The notes under the pieces: generated by a model
The model's database searches: none
What the model saw: the letters and a program-made list of their open reading frames with translations, nothing else
What the model was told of the DNA's origin: nothing
Origin: Xylanibacter oryzae DSM 17970
GTDB lineage: Bacteria > Bacteroidota > Bacteroidia > Bacteroidales > Bacteroidaceae
DNA: 64,000 bases
NCBI RefSeq assembly: GCF_000585355.1
Contig: NZ_KK073873.1
Location: 3,019,703 to 3,083,702, forward strand
Direction: 5' to 3'
Shown here: in pieces, positions 8,781 to 17,929 of the stretch
How the letters are laid out: each line of letters opens with the position of its first letter
How positions within the stretch are numbered: the stretch's first letter is position 1
Program-made: the position numbers and the translations under genes

Positions 8781-9818
8781 ATGGATATATTGCAACAAGA
8801 TATCGAGCGACTTTGTTTTCAGTTCAGAGATTCAGAACAGTTTCGTGATAGAGCCTTTGTTATTACCGGCGCCACTGGACTTCTGGGCACCGTAACAATA
8901 AAATGCCTGTTAGCTCTAAACGAAAAATGTAATCTTAATTTGCGTATCATCGCAGTTGTACGTGATATTAATAAGGCCGTTTCTATATTAGGCCCTGAAT
9001 CAGATAGCCTGACCTTCTATATATATGATTTTGCTTCAGATGAACAATTTGATCTAAAAGGAACTGTTGACTATATTATCCATTTTGCTAGTCCAACGGC
9101 CTCAAAGTTCTTTGTCAATAATCCGGTGGAGACAATCAAAACAGGAATAAACGGAACTGAAACTATATTGGAATACGCAAGAGTTAACAGACCAAAGTGT
9201 ATTGTTTATGTTTCATCGCTTGAGGTTTACGGTATAGTTACAAACGATGAGAATCCCCTTACTGAGGACTGTCAGGGATATCTTGATGTAGCAAATGTCC
9301 GTAGTAGTTATCCCATGACTAAGCGAGCCGCAGAGTGTATGTGTCACGCATATGCAGAAGAATATGGATTACCTGTTAGAATTGCACGGTTAGCCCAAAC
9401 GTTTGGAGCAGGAGTTGATAAAAATGATAATCGTGTATTTGCACAGTTCGCACGTTGTGTTATCAATAATGAGGATATAGTACTCCACACAAATGGTAAA
9501 TTGAAGCGTAGCTATTGTTATACTACAGATGCCATCAGTGCCATATTCTATATATTATTAAAAGGCAAAGATGGAGACGTATATAATGTGGCTAACGAAA
9601 AGACATATATATCGATAGTAGATATGGCACGATTTTTATGTGATGAATTTAATCAGAAAATTAAACCTGTTATACAAATAAAAGAAGGAATGGGTTATTC
9701 TCCTGATACTAAGTTGAGACTGGACACCACAAAATTAAAGAACCTTGGTTGGAATTCAATGTACGACTTGCATGAAATGTTTGAAAATCTTATCAAATGG
9801 CTAGGTAATCGTGATTAA
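8781..9818 (+). CDS. NAD-dependent epimerase/dehydratase (extended SDR)
   Basis: A Rossmann motif FVITGATGLLGT lies at residues 26-37. The SDR active site appears as a serine in VYVSSLEVYG (about residue 150) and the tyrosine/lysine pair in SSYPMTKRAAE (about residue 180). This is the extended SDR family, which includes sugar-nucleotide epimerases, dehydratases and UDP-glucuronate decarboxylases. It ends the LicD operon, 10 nt after the cytidylyltransferase, and may modify the CDP- or UDP-activated precursor. The product is not predictable. Length 345 is normal. Confidence 0.85.
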   Translation: MDILQQDIERLCFQFRDSEQFRDRAFVITGATGLLGTVTIKCLLALNEKCNLNLRIIAVVRDINKAVSILGPESDSLTFYIYDFASDEQFDLKGTVDYIIHFASPTASKFFVNNPVETIKTGINGTETILEYARVNRPKCIVYVSSLEVYGIVTNDENPLTEDCQGYLDVANVRSSYPMTKRAAECMCHAYAEEYGLPVRIARLAQTFGAGVDKNDNRVFAQFARCVINNEDIVLHTNGKLKRSYCYTTDAISAIFYILLKGKDGDVYNVANEKTYISIVDMARFLCDEFNQKIKPVIQIKEGMGYSPDTKLRLDTTKLKNLGWNSMYDLHEMFENLIKWLGNRD

Positions 9819-10674
9819 TATATATGTCATCTTATAACCATAATATAGATGATGTTGATAAACAACATAAATCGCTAAATTAATTAGTAAAAGTTTACTT
9901 TATATATATGAAGTCATTCCGAACCTATTATTTCGCAATTTTATCAATTACCTACGCAATAACCACATTGCTTTAGTGATGCAAACGCATAGCTTTTGCA
10001 ATGTTAACGCATAGCTTTGATGATGCTATAGTATAGATAAGCAAAATTAAAGTAATTACAAGCATATTTTTTTAGAAAATTAAAGTTTTACAGTAAAAAG
10101 GTACGCAGTTTTCCGTATTTATATAGTATTCAGCTATTTATGAGTGAAGGATGCTAAAAAAGATGCGCACTTCCTTCACACATTTAATTTTTCAATGTTT
10201 TTATTATTGATTTTATTAATAAATTGCAAAATAGTTAGCACACTAGTATAGATGTGATTCCCATCAGCTTGAATTCTTTGGCATAACTTAGATATTCCCT
10301 TTACCCATAATCGCTTAATTGTTAAAAAGATGTAGACCTTTTCTATATAAAGTCGGGTAATGTATGTCTTCAAAATAAAATTTAAAATTCTTTCTGAAAG
10401 CAAAATATCGTTTTTGAATATCATTGCATATAGATATTGATAGTTAATAATAACAAAATACGGATAATAATGATTAAATAGATAATTTTAATCATTTCTT
10501 ATTTTCCAACTTACGATTATACTTCGTACCTTTGCAGTCCGATTATTTCGGGGATAAACTTAGAATCCCTATGAATATTGTGTTAATAGTCGTACTTTTG
10601 GCCGAGTGCGATGGTTAGTGAATCGATGTTCAGAGAAAAAAGTTTTTTAGTAGTTAAACAATTTAAAAGTAAAA
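9819..10674. other. Long intergenic region with AGCTTTTG-type repeats and a hairpin
   Basis: No convincing gene is seen; the 82-codon frame on the minus strand has no family or start-site support. At 9992-10035 two copies of a 22-nt unit follow each other, each containing ACGCATAGCTTT. The unit resembles the iteron-like arrays at 28.65-28.77 kb and 60.08-60.20 kb. A hairpin with arms GTGAAGGA (10144-10151) and TCCTTCAC (10172-10179) is present. The ribosomal-protein promoter lies at the right end. Confidence 0.6.
10527..10534 (+). promoter_or_regulatory. -7 element of the rplM-rpsI promoter
   Basis: TACCTTTG matches TAnnTTTG. It would start transcription near 10541, leaving a leader of about 130 nt before rplM. 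The upstream -33 match is weak, so only the -7 box is claimed. Confidence 0.6.
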
Positions 10675-11136
10675 ATGGACACTTTAAGTTACAAGACCAT
10701 TTCCGCTAATAAGGAAACAGTAAATAAAGAGTGGGTCGTCGTAGACGCCAGCGATCAGATTGTAGGTCGCCTCTGCTCTAAAGTAGCAAAACTGCTTCGC
10801 GGAAAGTACAAGACAAACTTCACACCTCATGTAGACTGTGGAGACAATGTAGTTATTATCAATGCTGCTAAGGTCGTTTTCTCAGGTAAGAAAGAGACTG
10901 ACAAAGTATATACACGTTATACCGGTTATCCAGGTGGACAGCGTTTTAACACGCCAGCAGATCTGCGTACACGTACAAACGGAATCGATAAGATCATTCG
11001 TCATGCTGTTAAGGGTATGCTCCCTAAAGGCCCTTTAGGTCGTAGCTTGATGGACAATCTCTACGTTTTTGATGGCGCAGAGCATGATAAAGAGGCTCAG
11101 CAGCCCAAAACAATTGATATTAACCAGTATAAATAA
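10675..11136 (+). CDS. rplM: 50S ribosomal protein L13
   Basis: The 153-residue protein shows L13 hallmarks: WVVVDASDQIVGRLCSKVA near the N-terminus, the DCGDNVVIINAAKV block, and KGMLPKGPLGRSLMDNL near the C-terminus. It binds 23S rRNA early in large-subunit assembly. It is followed 6 nt later by rpsI, the conserved rplM-rpsI pair. An extended leader with a TACCTTTG promoter precedes it, and autoregulation is possible but unproven. Confidence 0.97.
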   Translation: MDTLSYKTISANKETVNKEWVVVDASDQIVGRLCSKVAKLLRGKYKTNFTPHVDCGDNVVIINAAKVVFSGKKETDKVYTRYTGYPGGQRFNTPADLRTRTNGIDKIIRHAVKGMLPKGPLGRSLMDNLYVFDGAEHDKEAQQPKTIDINQYK

Positions 11137-11142
11137 TAAAAG

Positions 11143-11529
11143 ATGGAAGTAGTTAATGCAATAGGTCGCCGTAAAAGTGCAATTGCACGTGTTTACGTAA
11201 GCGAAGGTACAGGCAAAATTACCATAAATAAGAAAGATCTTACAGAATATTTCCCATCAGCTATTCTTCAATATGTTGTTAAGCAACCATTAGAGTTGCT
11301 TGAAGCTCTTGAGAAATATGATATTAAAGCTAACCTCGATGGTGGTGGTTATACAGGTCAGTCACAGGCTTTGCGTCTCGCAATCTCTCGTGCACTTGTA
11401 AAAATCAACGCAGAGGATAAAAAGTCTTTAAAAGAAAAAGGTTTCATGACACGTGACTCACGTGCTGTTGAGCGTAAGAAACCAGGACAGCCTAAGGCTC
11501 GTCGTCGCTTCCAGTTCAGTAAACGTTAA
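11143..11529 (+). CDS. rpsI: 30S ribosomal protein S9
   Basis: A 128-residue protein with NAIGRRKSAIARVYV at the start, GGGYTGQSQALRLAISRAL in the middle, and the strongly basic tail ending in RRRFQFSKR that reaches the P site. The tail is intact. It lies 6 nt after rplM and is followed by a 125-nt gap before rpsB. Confidence 0.97.
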   Translation: MEVVNAIGRRKSAIARVYVSEGTGKITINKKDLTEYFPSAILQYVVKQPLELLEALEKYDIKANLDGGGYTGQSQALRLAISRALVKINAEDKKSLKEKGFMTRDSRAVERKKPGQPKARRRFQFSKR

Positions 11530-11654
11530 TTTGCTGGATGTTGCGTAAGTTTAGTATCTAAACCGGTGGGATTCCTTTTTAATCGGGAGGGCTACCTGCT
11601 GGCTGATTCTAACAAGAATAAAAAAGAAAGTAAACAATTTAATTTAAAAGAAAA
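11530..11654 (+). promoter_or_regulatory. rpsI-rpsB spacer, possible rpsB leader
   Basis: This 125-nt spacer is long for a ribosomal operon. It holds a hairpin GTTTAG-TAT-CTAAAC, followed by a G-rich stretch and an A-rich run before the rpsB ATG. It may be an autoregulatory leader, but only weak structure is visible. Confidence 0.35.
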
Positions 11655-12515
11655 ATGTCAAGAACAAATTTTGATATGTTGCTAGAGGCTGGATGTCACT
11701 TCGGCCATCTGAAACGTAAATGGAATCCTGCAATGGCTCCTTATATATTCATGGAGCGTAACGGTATTCATATCATCGACCTGCACAAAACAGTAGCCAA
11801 AGTAGATGAGGCTGCAGAAGCTTTGAAGCAGATTGCCAAATCAGGAAAGAAAATCCTGTTCGTCGCTACTAAGAAACAATCTAAGGACGTCGTTGCTGAA
11901 AAAGCAGCTGGCGTAAACATGCCTTATGTTATAGAACGTTGGCCGGGCGGTATGCTCACTAACTTCCCTACAATCCGTAAGGCTGTAAAGAAAATGGCGA
12001 ACATCGATAAACTGATGAACGATGGTACATATTCAAATCTTTCAAAACGTGAAATCTTGCAGATTAGCCGTCAGCGTGCAAAACTAGAAAAGAATCTAGG
12101 TTCTATAGCTGATCTTACTCGTTTGCCATCAGCTCTTTTCGTAGTAGATGTTCTGAAAGAGTCAATTGCAGTGAAAGAAGCTAGACGTCTTGGTATTCCT
12201 GTATTTGGTATTGTAGATACTAACTCAGATCCTAACAACGTAGATTTCGTAATTCCTGCTAATGATGATGCAAAAGACAGCGTTGAGGTTATCTTGAATG
12301 CTTGTTGTGGCGCTATCTCAGAAGGTCTTGAAGAGCGTAAAGCTGAAAAAGCTGATGAGAAAGCTGCAAGTGAACAGGCAGAACTGGCTGATGGAGAAGT
12401 AAAAAAGACTCGTGTACGCAAGGCTCGTAAAGATGCTCCTAAGGCAGAAGTTGCTGAAGAGACAACAGAAGCAGTAGCAGAAACATCAGAAAAAGAGATT
12501 CCTGCAGAGGCTTAA
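11655..12515 (+). CDS. rpsB: 30S ribosomal protein S2
   Basis: The 286-residue protein contains the S2 signatures LLEAGCHFGHLKRKWNPAM and YVIERWPGGMLTNFPTI, and the DTNSDPNNVDFVIPANDD motif near residue 190. The core matches bacterial S2. The last 50-60 residues are an extra Ala/Glu/Lys-rich, low-complexity tail, as is common in Bacteroidota. It is followed 41 nt later by tsf, the widely conserved rpsB-tsf pair. Confidence 0.97.
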   Translation: MSRTNFDMLLEAGCHFGHLKRKWNPAMAPYIFMERNGIHIIDLHKTVAKVDEAAEALKQIAKSGKKILFVATKKQSKDVVAEKAAGVNMPYVIERWPGGMLTNFPTIRKAVKKMANIDKLMNDGTYSNLSKREILQISRQRAKLEKNLGSIADLTRLPSALFVVDVLKESIAVKEARRLGIPVFGIVDTNSDPNNVDFVIPANDDAKDSVEVILNACCGAISEGLEERKAEKADEKAASEQAELADGEVKKTRVRKARKDAPKAEVAEETTEAVAETSEKEIPAEA

Positions 12516-12556
12516 TCATAATCTTTTTATTAATTAATAAAGGAAATAATACAATT

Positions 12557-13549
12557 ATGGCTGTATCAATAGCAGATATACAGAAAATCCGCAAAATGAC
12601 CGGTGCAGGTCTTGCTGATTGCAAAAAAGCTCTCACAGAAACTGATGGCGATTTTGACAAAGCTGTAGAAATAATCCGCGAGAAGGGTCAGGCTATCGCT
12701 GCCAAGCGTAGTGACCGTGAAACTTCTAACGGTTGTGTATTGGCAAAAGCAGATAATGGTTTTGCTGCAATCGTTGCATTGAAGTGTGAAACTGACTTCG
12801 TTGCAAACGGTGCTGATTATATCAAACTGACACAGGATATACTTGATGTTGCAGTAGCAGCTAAGGCTAAAAGTCTTGATGAAGTTAAAGAACTTGCTTT
12901 GGTTGACGGAACAAAAGTTCAGGATGCTGTAGTAGCTCGTTCTGGTATTACAGGTGAGAAGATGGAACTAGACGGATACAACTTTATCCAGGGTGATAAT
13001 GTATCTGTATATGACCACATGGGCAAACATCTTCTGTGCACAATGGTTCAGACTAATAAACCTGCTGAAGAGCAGGCTCATGTAATAGCGATGCAGGTTG
13101 CAGCTATGAATCCTGTAGCTCTCGATGAAGCTAGCGTTCCTCAGGAAGTTAAAGATACTGAGTTGAAGGTAGCTATTGAAAAGACTAAAGAGGAGCAGGT
13201 TGCTAAAGCTGTAGAGAATGCACTGAGAAAAGCAGGTTTCAATATTTATATCTCAGAGAACGAAGAGCACCTAGCTGAAGGTATCCAGAAGGGTAGCATC
13301 ACAGAGGCTCAAGCTGAAGAGATTCGTAATATTAAGAAAGAAACAGCTGAGCAGAAGGCTGCTAACCTATCTGAGCAGATGGTTCAGAACATCGCTAAAG
13401 GCCGTATGGCTAAGTTCTTCAAAGATTCTTGCCTGTTGAACCAAGAGTTCATCCAGGATAGCAAACAGAGTGTTTCTGATTACTTGAAGTCTTCAGATAA
13501 AGAGCTTACTGTTATAGCTTTCAAACGTTTCACATTACGTGCTGAATAA
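12557..13549 (+). CDS. tsf: Translation elongation factor Ts
   Basis: The protein is 330 residues with the EF-Ts N-terminal motif MTGAGLADCKKALTETDGD and the ALKCETDFVANG core motif near residue 75. Internal repeats of the dimerisation domain follow, and GFNIYISENEEHLAEG marks the Bacteroidota-specific insertion. It recycles EF-Tu-GDP. It is the last gene of the ribosomal block, followed by two hairpins, the second a good terminator. Confidence 0.96.
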   Translation: MAVSIADIQKIRKMTGAGLADCKKALTETDGDFDKAVEIIREKGQAIAAKRSDRETSNGCVLAKADNGFAAIVALKCETDFVANGADYIKLTQDILDVAVAAKAKSLDEVKELALVDGTKVQDAVVARSGITGEKMELDGYNFIQGDNVSVYDHMGKHLLCTMVQTNKPAEEQAHVIAMQVAAMNPVALDEASVPQEVKDTELKVAIEKTKEEQVAKAVENALRKAGFNIYISENEEHLAEGIQKGSITEAQAEEIRNIKKETAEQKAANLSEQMVQNIAKGRMAKFFKDSCLLNQEFIQDSKQSVSDYLKSSDKELTVIAFKRFTLRAE

Positions 13550-13600
13550 TTTGATAAAGTGATAGTGCTATATTTTGGTAGCACTACTTAAATAATAAAG

Positions 13601-13635
13601 ACGTCTGTTCTGTTTTATATGGAACAGACGTTTTT
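13601..13635 (+). terminator. Intrinsic terminator after tsf
   Basis: The arms ACGTCTGTTC (13601-13610) and GAACAGACGT pair perfectly around a short AT-rich loop and are followed by a T run. A second, weaker stem with arms TAGTGCTA and TAGCACTA lies just upstream at 13564-13587. Confidence 0.8.
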
Positions 13636-13669
13636 CGAATTATATATCTTTTCTTAATACTAAATATAT

Positions 13670-14287
13670 ATGAAGATATTTGCTATTGGTATGAATTACA
13701 TCCAGCACAATAAAGAATTGGATGGAGCGTTATATAAACCGGAACAACCTGTTATTTTCACTAAGGCAGATTCTGCATTATTGAAGGATAAAAAACCTTT
13801 TTTTATTCCTGATTTCTGTGAGCAGGTAGACTACGAAACAGAATTGGTCGTTCGAATATCCCGTTTGGGAAAGAGTATACCAGAGCGTTTCGCACATAGA
13901 TATTATGATGCAGTGACTGTAGGCATTGACTTTACGGCAAGAGATTTACAGAATAAATTACGTGAAGAGGGTAAGCCGTGGGAAATATGCAAAGGCTTTG
14001 ATGGTTCGGCTGCAATAGGTGAGTGGGTTGAAATAGAAAAGTTTCGCGATATACAAAGAATTCATTTTCACCTTGACATTAATGGTAAGACTGTTCAAGA
14101 AGGTTGCTCTAGTGATATGCTTTTCAAAGTTAATGAGATAATAGCATATATAAGCAGATTTTTTACTTTGAAAACAGGAGATATATTATATACAGGTACT
14201 CCTGTAGGGGTAGGACCAGTTCATATAGACGAGCATCTTGAAGGATATATAGAAGATAGAAAAGTATTGGAATTTAATATTAAATGA
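13670..14287 (+). CDS. Fumarylacetoacetate hydrolase family protein
   Basis: At 205 residues this has the short FAH fold. FAIGMNYIQHNKEL is at the start, VDYETELVVRI (metal-ligand glutamates) near residue 60, GIDFTARDLQ near residue 90, and YTGTPVGVGP near the C-terminus. Family members include 2-keto acid hydrolases, isomerases and acylpyruvases acting in the cytoplasm; substrate is unknown. It overlaps porU by 4 nt, an arrangement I recall as common in Bacteroidota, but a functional link to secretion is not evident. Confidence 0.85.
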   Translation: MKIFAIGMNYIQHNKELDGALYKPEQPVIFTKADSALLKDKKPFFIPDFCEQVDYETELVVRISRLGKSIPERFAHRYYDAVTVGIDFTARDLQNKLREEGKPWEICKGFDGSAAIGEWVEIEKFRDIQRIHFHLDINGKTVQEGCSSDMLFKVNEIIAYISRFFTLKTGDILYTGTPVGVGPVHIDEHLEGYIEDRKVLEFNIK

Positions 14288-17200
14288 GACGAGTCATCGT
14301 ATGGTTGCTATTGCTGTTGGCATATATTTGTGATGCTGAAGCCCAGCAATTCTTTAATCTGACTTCTGATGAAGTTAAGGTTGATAGCATACTGCCTTGT
14401 TTTTGTCATTCTTTTAATATAGGAAGAGAATATTCAGACTCTACTTATACCATACAGATAGAATATCCTGAATATATTGATATGACAGTTCAGGATATTA
14501 AGAAATATAAATCAATATCAAAGAATCCTTTACCATATACCCCTGAGATAAATCAGTCAATAAGTATAGACCGAAAAAAAGCCTCGCTTGATGTAAACTT
14601 TATCCCATTAGTATATCGGGATGGAAAATATAAGAAGTTGATAAGTTTCATGTTGAGGTTGACTTCCAATCCTATATCGAAATCTAAGAAACTATCAATT
14701 TTAACTAGAAGTACTACTTCTAATGAACGTTATATAAGCCATTCTGTTCTTGCAAGTGGTCAATGGGCTAAGATAAGGGTTCCTGCAAGTGGAGTTTATC
14801 AAATAACACAGTCATTAATACAAAAGGCTGGGTTTACAGATATAAGTAAAGTGAAAATATATGGTTATGGTGGCGCTTTACAACCGGAACTGTTGACAGA
14901 CAACTATATAAGATCGACAGACGATTTAAAAGAAGTTATGACATGTAATATAGGAGGTAAAAAACTTTTTTATGCCAAAGGATCTGTTTCATGGACTTCA
15001 CCAAATACAAAAATTAGAACGCGTAATCCATATTCAGATTACGGTTATTATTTAATAACTCAGCAAGAAAATAAAACTGACACTGTTGATAGCACTACTT
15101 TTGTGAATTCATTTTATCCATCTGGAGATGATTATCATACACTATATGAGATAGATAACTATTCTTGGTATGCTGGGGGACGTAATCTTTTTGATGATTA
15201 TAAGTATACAGTAGGTTCATCAAAAAGTTATACACTGGCATCTTCAGGACTATCTTCTAATGGCACAATAACAGTTGCCTTGACTGCCGATGCATTAACT
15301 ATTGCTAATGTGTCTGTTAACGATTCTATAGTCGGTTCTATAACAATGCCAAAACCTGGCAATTATGATGTCGCTTGCGAGAGTACGATGACATTTGCGC
15401 TGAACAATATACACTCATCTAATACGGTTAAGATCGTAGAGGCATCAGGAGGAAATATGCGTCTAGACTATATATCTTTGTATTATGAAAACCCAAATCC
15501 GGTACCACAACTGACTACGGGTAGCTTCCCGCAGCCAGATTATATTTATAAGTTGACTAACCAAGATTTGCATGCAGACAGTGCATACGATATGGTGATA
15601 ATCGTACCAAGTTCCGGTAAACTAACCGCACAAGCAGAAAGATTAAAAACACTGCATCAACAGAGAGATACGATGAGGGTACGTATCGTGCCAGCAGATG
15701 AACTGTATAATGAGTTCTCAAGTGGAACTCCTGATGCCAATGCTTATCGTAGATATATGAAAATGCTATACGACAAGGCTACTACCGAACGTGATATGCC
15801 AAGATATCTCATATTGTTTGGAGATGGAGCATGGGATAATCGTATGTTAACATCTGATTGGAAACAATACAATCCGGATGATTATCTGTTATGTTATGAA
15901 AGTGAAAATTCATTTAGTGAGACAGAATGCTATGTAGATGACGGATATTTTTGTCTTCTGGATGATGGTGAGGGCTCTGATTTGCTTGGGAAAGATAAGC
16001 CGGATATTGCAGTAGGGCGTTTCCCTGTGAGAGATGCAGCCCAAGCAAAAATAATGGTTGATAAAGCTACAGACTATAGAAATAATAAAAATGCAGGCAG
16101 TTGGCAGACTTCTGTATGCATACTTGGTGATGACGGAACTCTTGAAGACGGGGATCAGAATATACATATGATAGGTGCGGAGAATGTAGCTAAAATTATT
16201 GAAACATCACATCCCGAGTTTATTGTAAAACGTATAATGTGGGATGCATATAATAGAGTAACAACATCAACAGGCAACAGATATCCAGAGGTTCAAAAGA
16301 TAATAAAACAGAATATGAGTAAGGGTGCACTGATGTTTAATTATACAGGTCATGGTTCGCCTGATGCCATTTCGCATGAGTATGTGCTTACTACAAATGA
16401 TTTCAAAGAAGCGACATCAATGCGGTTACCGTTATGGGTAACAGCTTCGTGTGATATTATGCCTTTTGACGGGCAGATAGAAAACATAGGAGAGCAAGCT
16501 GTACTTAATCCAAATGGTGGCGCAATTGCTTTTTATGGAACCACACGTACTGTATATTCCAATTATAATTCGACTATGAATAATGCTTTTACATCTTACG
16601 TGCTTGGTACCACAAATGGAATAAGAAACACAATAGGAGAAGCTGTACGTATGGCAAAAAACGAGTTGATAAATAAAGCTACTGATACATCTGCCAATAA
16701 ATTGCAATATACATTGTTAGGCGATCCTGCATTAGCTCTTCCGTATCCCCAAATGAATGCTTACGTAGACAGTATAAATGGAATATCTGTAAACTCGGGC
16801 AAGTCTATTCAGATAAAATCAGGTAGCAGAGTTAATGTAAAGGGACATATAGAGAATAATTCAATATTGAATACATCATTTAATGGTATTCTAACTTCTA
16901 TTGTTAGAGATTGCCTTGATACTGTGGTATGTAAGAATAACGTCGGTGGCAGCGGCAGCAACTTTACATATACAGATCGTCCTAACACATTGTATGTTGG
17001 TAATGATAGTGTAAAAAACGGCTCATTCTCATTCTTATTTGCTGTTACTAAAGATATAAATTACTCTAATAGTAATGGGATGATAAATCTATATGCTGTT
17101 AACAATGACTTCTCTCAAGAGGCAAGTGGATATAATAACAATTTTATATTAGGTGGTTCTGATATTGTTAAAAATGATTCTTTGGGTCCTTCGATATATT

Positions 17201-17838
17201 GTTATCTTAATTCACCATCTTTTGAAAATAACGCTACAGTTAATAGAACCCCATACTTCTTAGCTCAAGTTATGGATAACGATGGTATAAACTCTGCAGG
17301 AAGTGGAATTGGTCATGATATAGAATTGATTATAGATGGAGATATGTCGCAAACATATATATTGAATGACTATTTTAAGTATGACTTTGGTAGTTATACG
17401 TCTGGTAGCGTAGGATATAGTATTCCAGAACTTGCTGTTGGAAGGCACAAACTTAAGTTCAGAGTATGGGATATACTTAACAATTCATCAACTAGTGAAC
17501 TTGATTTCAATGTAGAGAGTGGACTGTCTCCAAAGTTATTCAGTGTAGGCTGTACTAATAATCCTGCATCTACTTCAACTACTTTTATTATAAATCACGA
17601 TCGTGCAGGTAGTAACATTGATATAGAACTTGATATATTCGATTTGAGTGGCAGACAATTGTATAAAACTACTACAAACGAAACACCTTCAACAAATACG
17701 TCTACGCTTACATGGGATATTACAACAGATGGTGGAGCAAGGCTGCAGACCGGTGTTTATCTATATAGAATAAGAATTAAAAGTGATAGTAGTGAACAGG
17801 TGTCTAAGGCCCAAAAACTTATTGTAATTAATAATTAA
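14284..17838 (+). CDS. porU: Type IX secretion system sortase PorU
   Basis: The 1184-residue protein has a signal peptide (about residues 1-20), an N-terminal beta region, and a gingipain-like C25 peptidase domain around residues 430-840. The catalytic histidine is in YTGHGSPD (H690) and the cysteine in TASCDIMPFDG (C723), a spacing that fits a C25 catalytic dyad. The end carries an Ig-like and C-terminal-signal-like region with a DLSGRQLY motif. PorU cleaves the C-terminal signal of T9SS cargo at the outer membrane and attaches the cargo to anionic LPS. It overlaps the FAH gene and is followed by porV, its partner in the attachment complex. Confidence 0.93.
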   Translation: MRRVIVWLLLLLAYICDAEAQQFFNLTSDEVKVDSILPCFCHSFNIGREYSDSTYTIQIEYPEYIDMTVQDIKKYKSISKNPLPYTPEINQSISIDRKKASLDVNFIPLVYRDGKYKKLISFMLRLTSNPISKSKKLSILTRSTTSNERYISHSVLASGQWAKIRVPASGVYQITQSLIQKAGFTDISKVKIYGYGGALQPELLTDNYIRSTDDLKEVMTCNIGGKKLFYAKGSVSWTSPNTKIRTRNPYSDYGYYLITQQENKTDTVDSTTFVNSFYPSGDDYHTLYEIDNYSWYAGGRNLFDDYKYTVGSSKSYTLASSGLSSNGTITVALTADALTIANVSVNDSIVGSITMPKPGNYDVACESTMTFALNNIHSSNTVKIVEASGGNMRLDYISLYYENPNPVPQLTTGSFPQPDYIYKLTNQDLHADSAYDMVIIVPSSGKLTAQAERLKTLHQQRDTMRVRIVPADELYNEFSSGTPDANAYRRYMKMLYDKATTERDMPRYLILFGDGAWDNRMLTSDWKQYNPDDYLLCYESENSFSETECYVDDGYFCLLDDGEGSDLLGKDKPDIAVGRFPVRDAAQAKIMVDKATDYRNNKNAGSWQTSVCILGDDGTLEDGDQNIHMIGAENVAKIIETSHPEFIVKRIMWDAYNRVTTSTGNRYPEVQKIIKQNMSKGALMFNYTGHGSPDAISHEYVLTTNDFKEATSMRLPLWVTASCDIMPFDGQIENIGEQAVLNPNGGAIAFYGTTRTVYSNYNSTMNNAFTSYVLGTTNGIRNTIGEAVRMAKNELINKATDTSANKLQYTLLGDPALALPYPQMNAYVDSINGISVNSGKSIQIKSGSRVNVKGHIENNSILNTSFNGILTSIVRDCLDTVVCKNNVGGSGSNFTYTDRPNTLYVGNDSVKNGSFSFLFAVTKDINYSNSNGMINLYAVNNDFSQEASGYNNNFILGGSDIVKNDSLGPSIYCYLNSPSFENNATVNRTPYFLAQVMDNDGINSAGSGIGHDIELIIDGDMSQTYILNDYFKYDFGSYTSGSVGYSIPELAVGRHKLKFRVWDILNNSSTSELDFNVESGLSPKLFSVGCTNNPASTSTTFIINHDRAGSNIDIELDIFDLSGRQLYKTTTNETPSTNTSTLTWDITTDGGARLQTGVYLYRIRIKSDSSEQVSKAQKLIVINN

Positions 17839-17929
17839 TTTATCATATACGAACAATAATTAAACGCATAACAAGTTATTATAAAAAGGTTTAACAAAAA
17901 ATCCCTATATTCCCAAAACAAAATAAAGA

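Noticed and set aside
10176..10424. 82-codon minus-strand frame
   Set aside because: There is no recognisable family and no ribosome site, and the composition matches AT-rich intergenic DNA.
12071..12421. Serine/alanine-rich antisense frame in rpsB
   Set aside because: It is a shadow of the Ala/Glu/Lys-rich rpsB tail.
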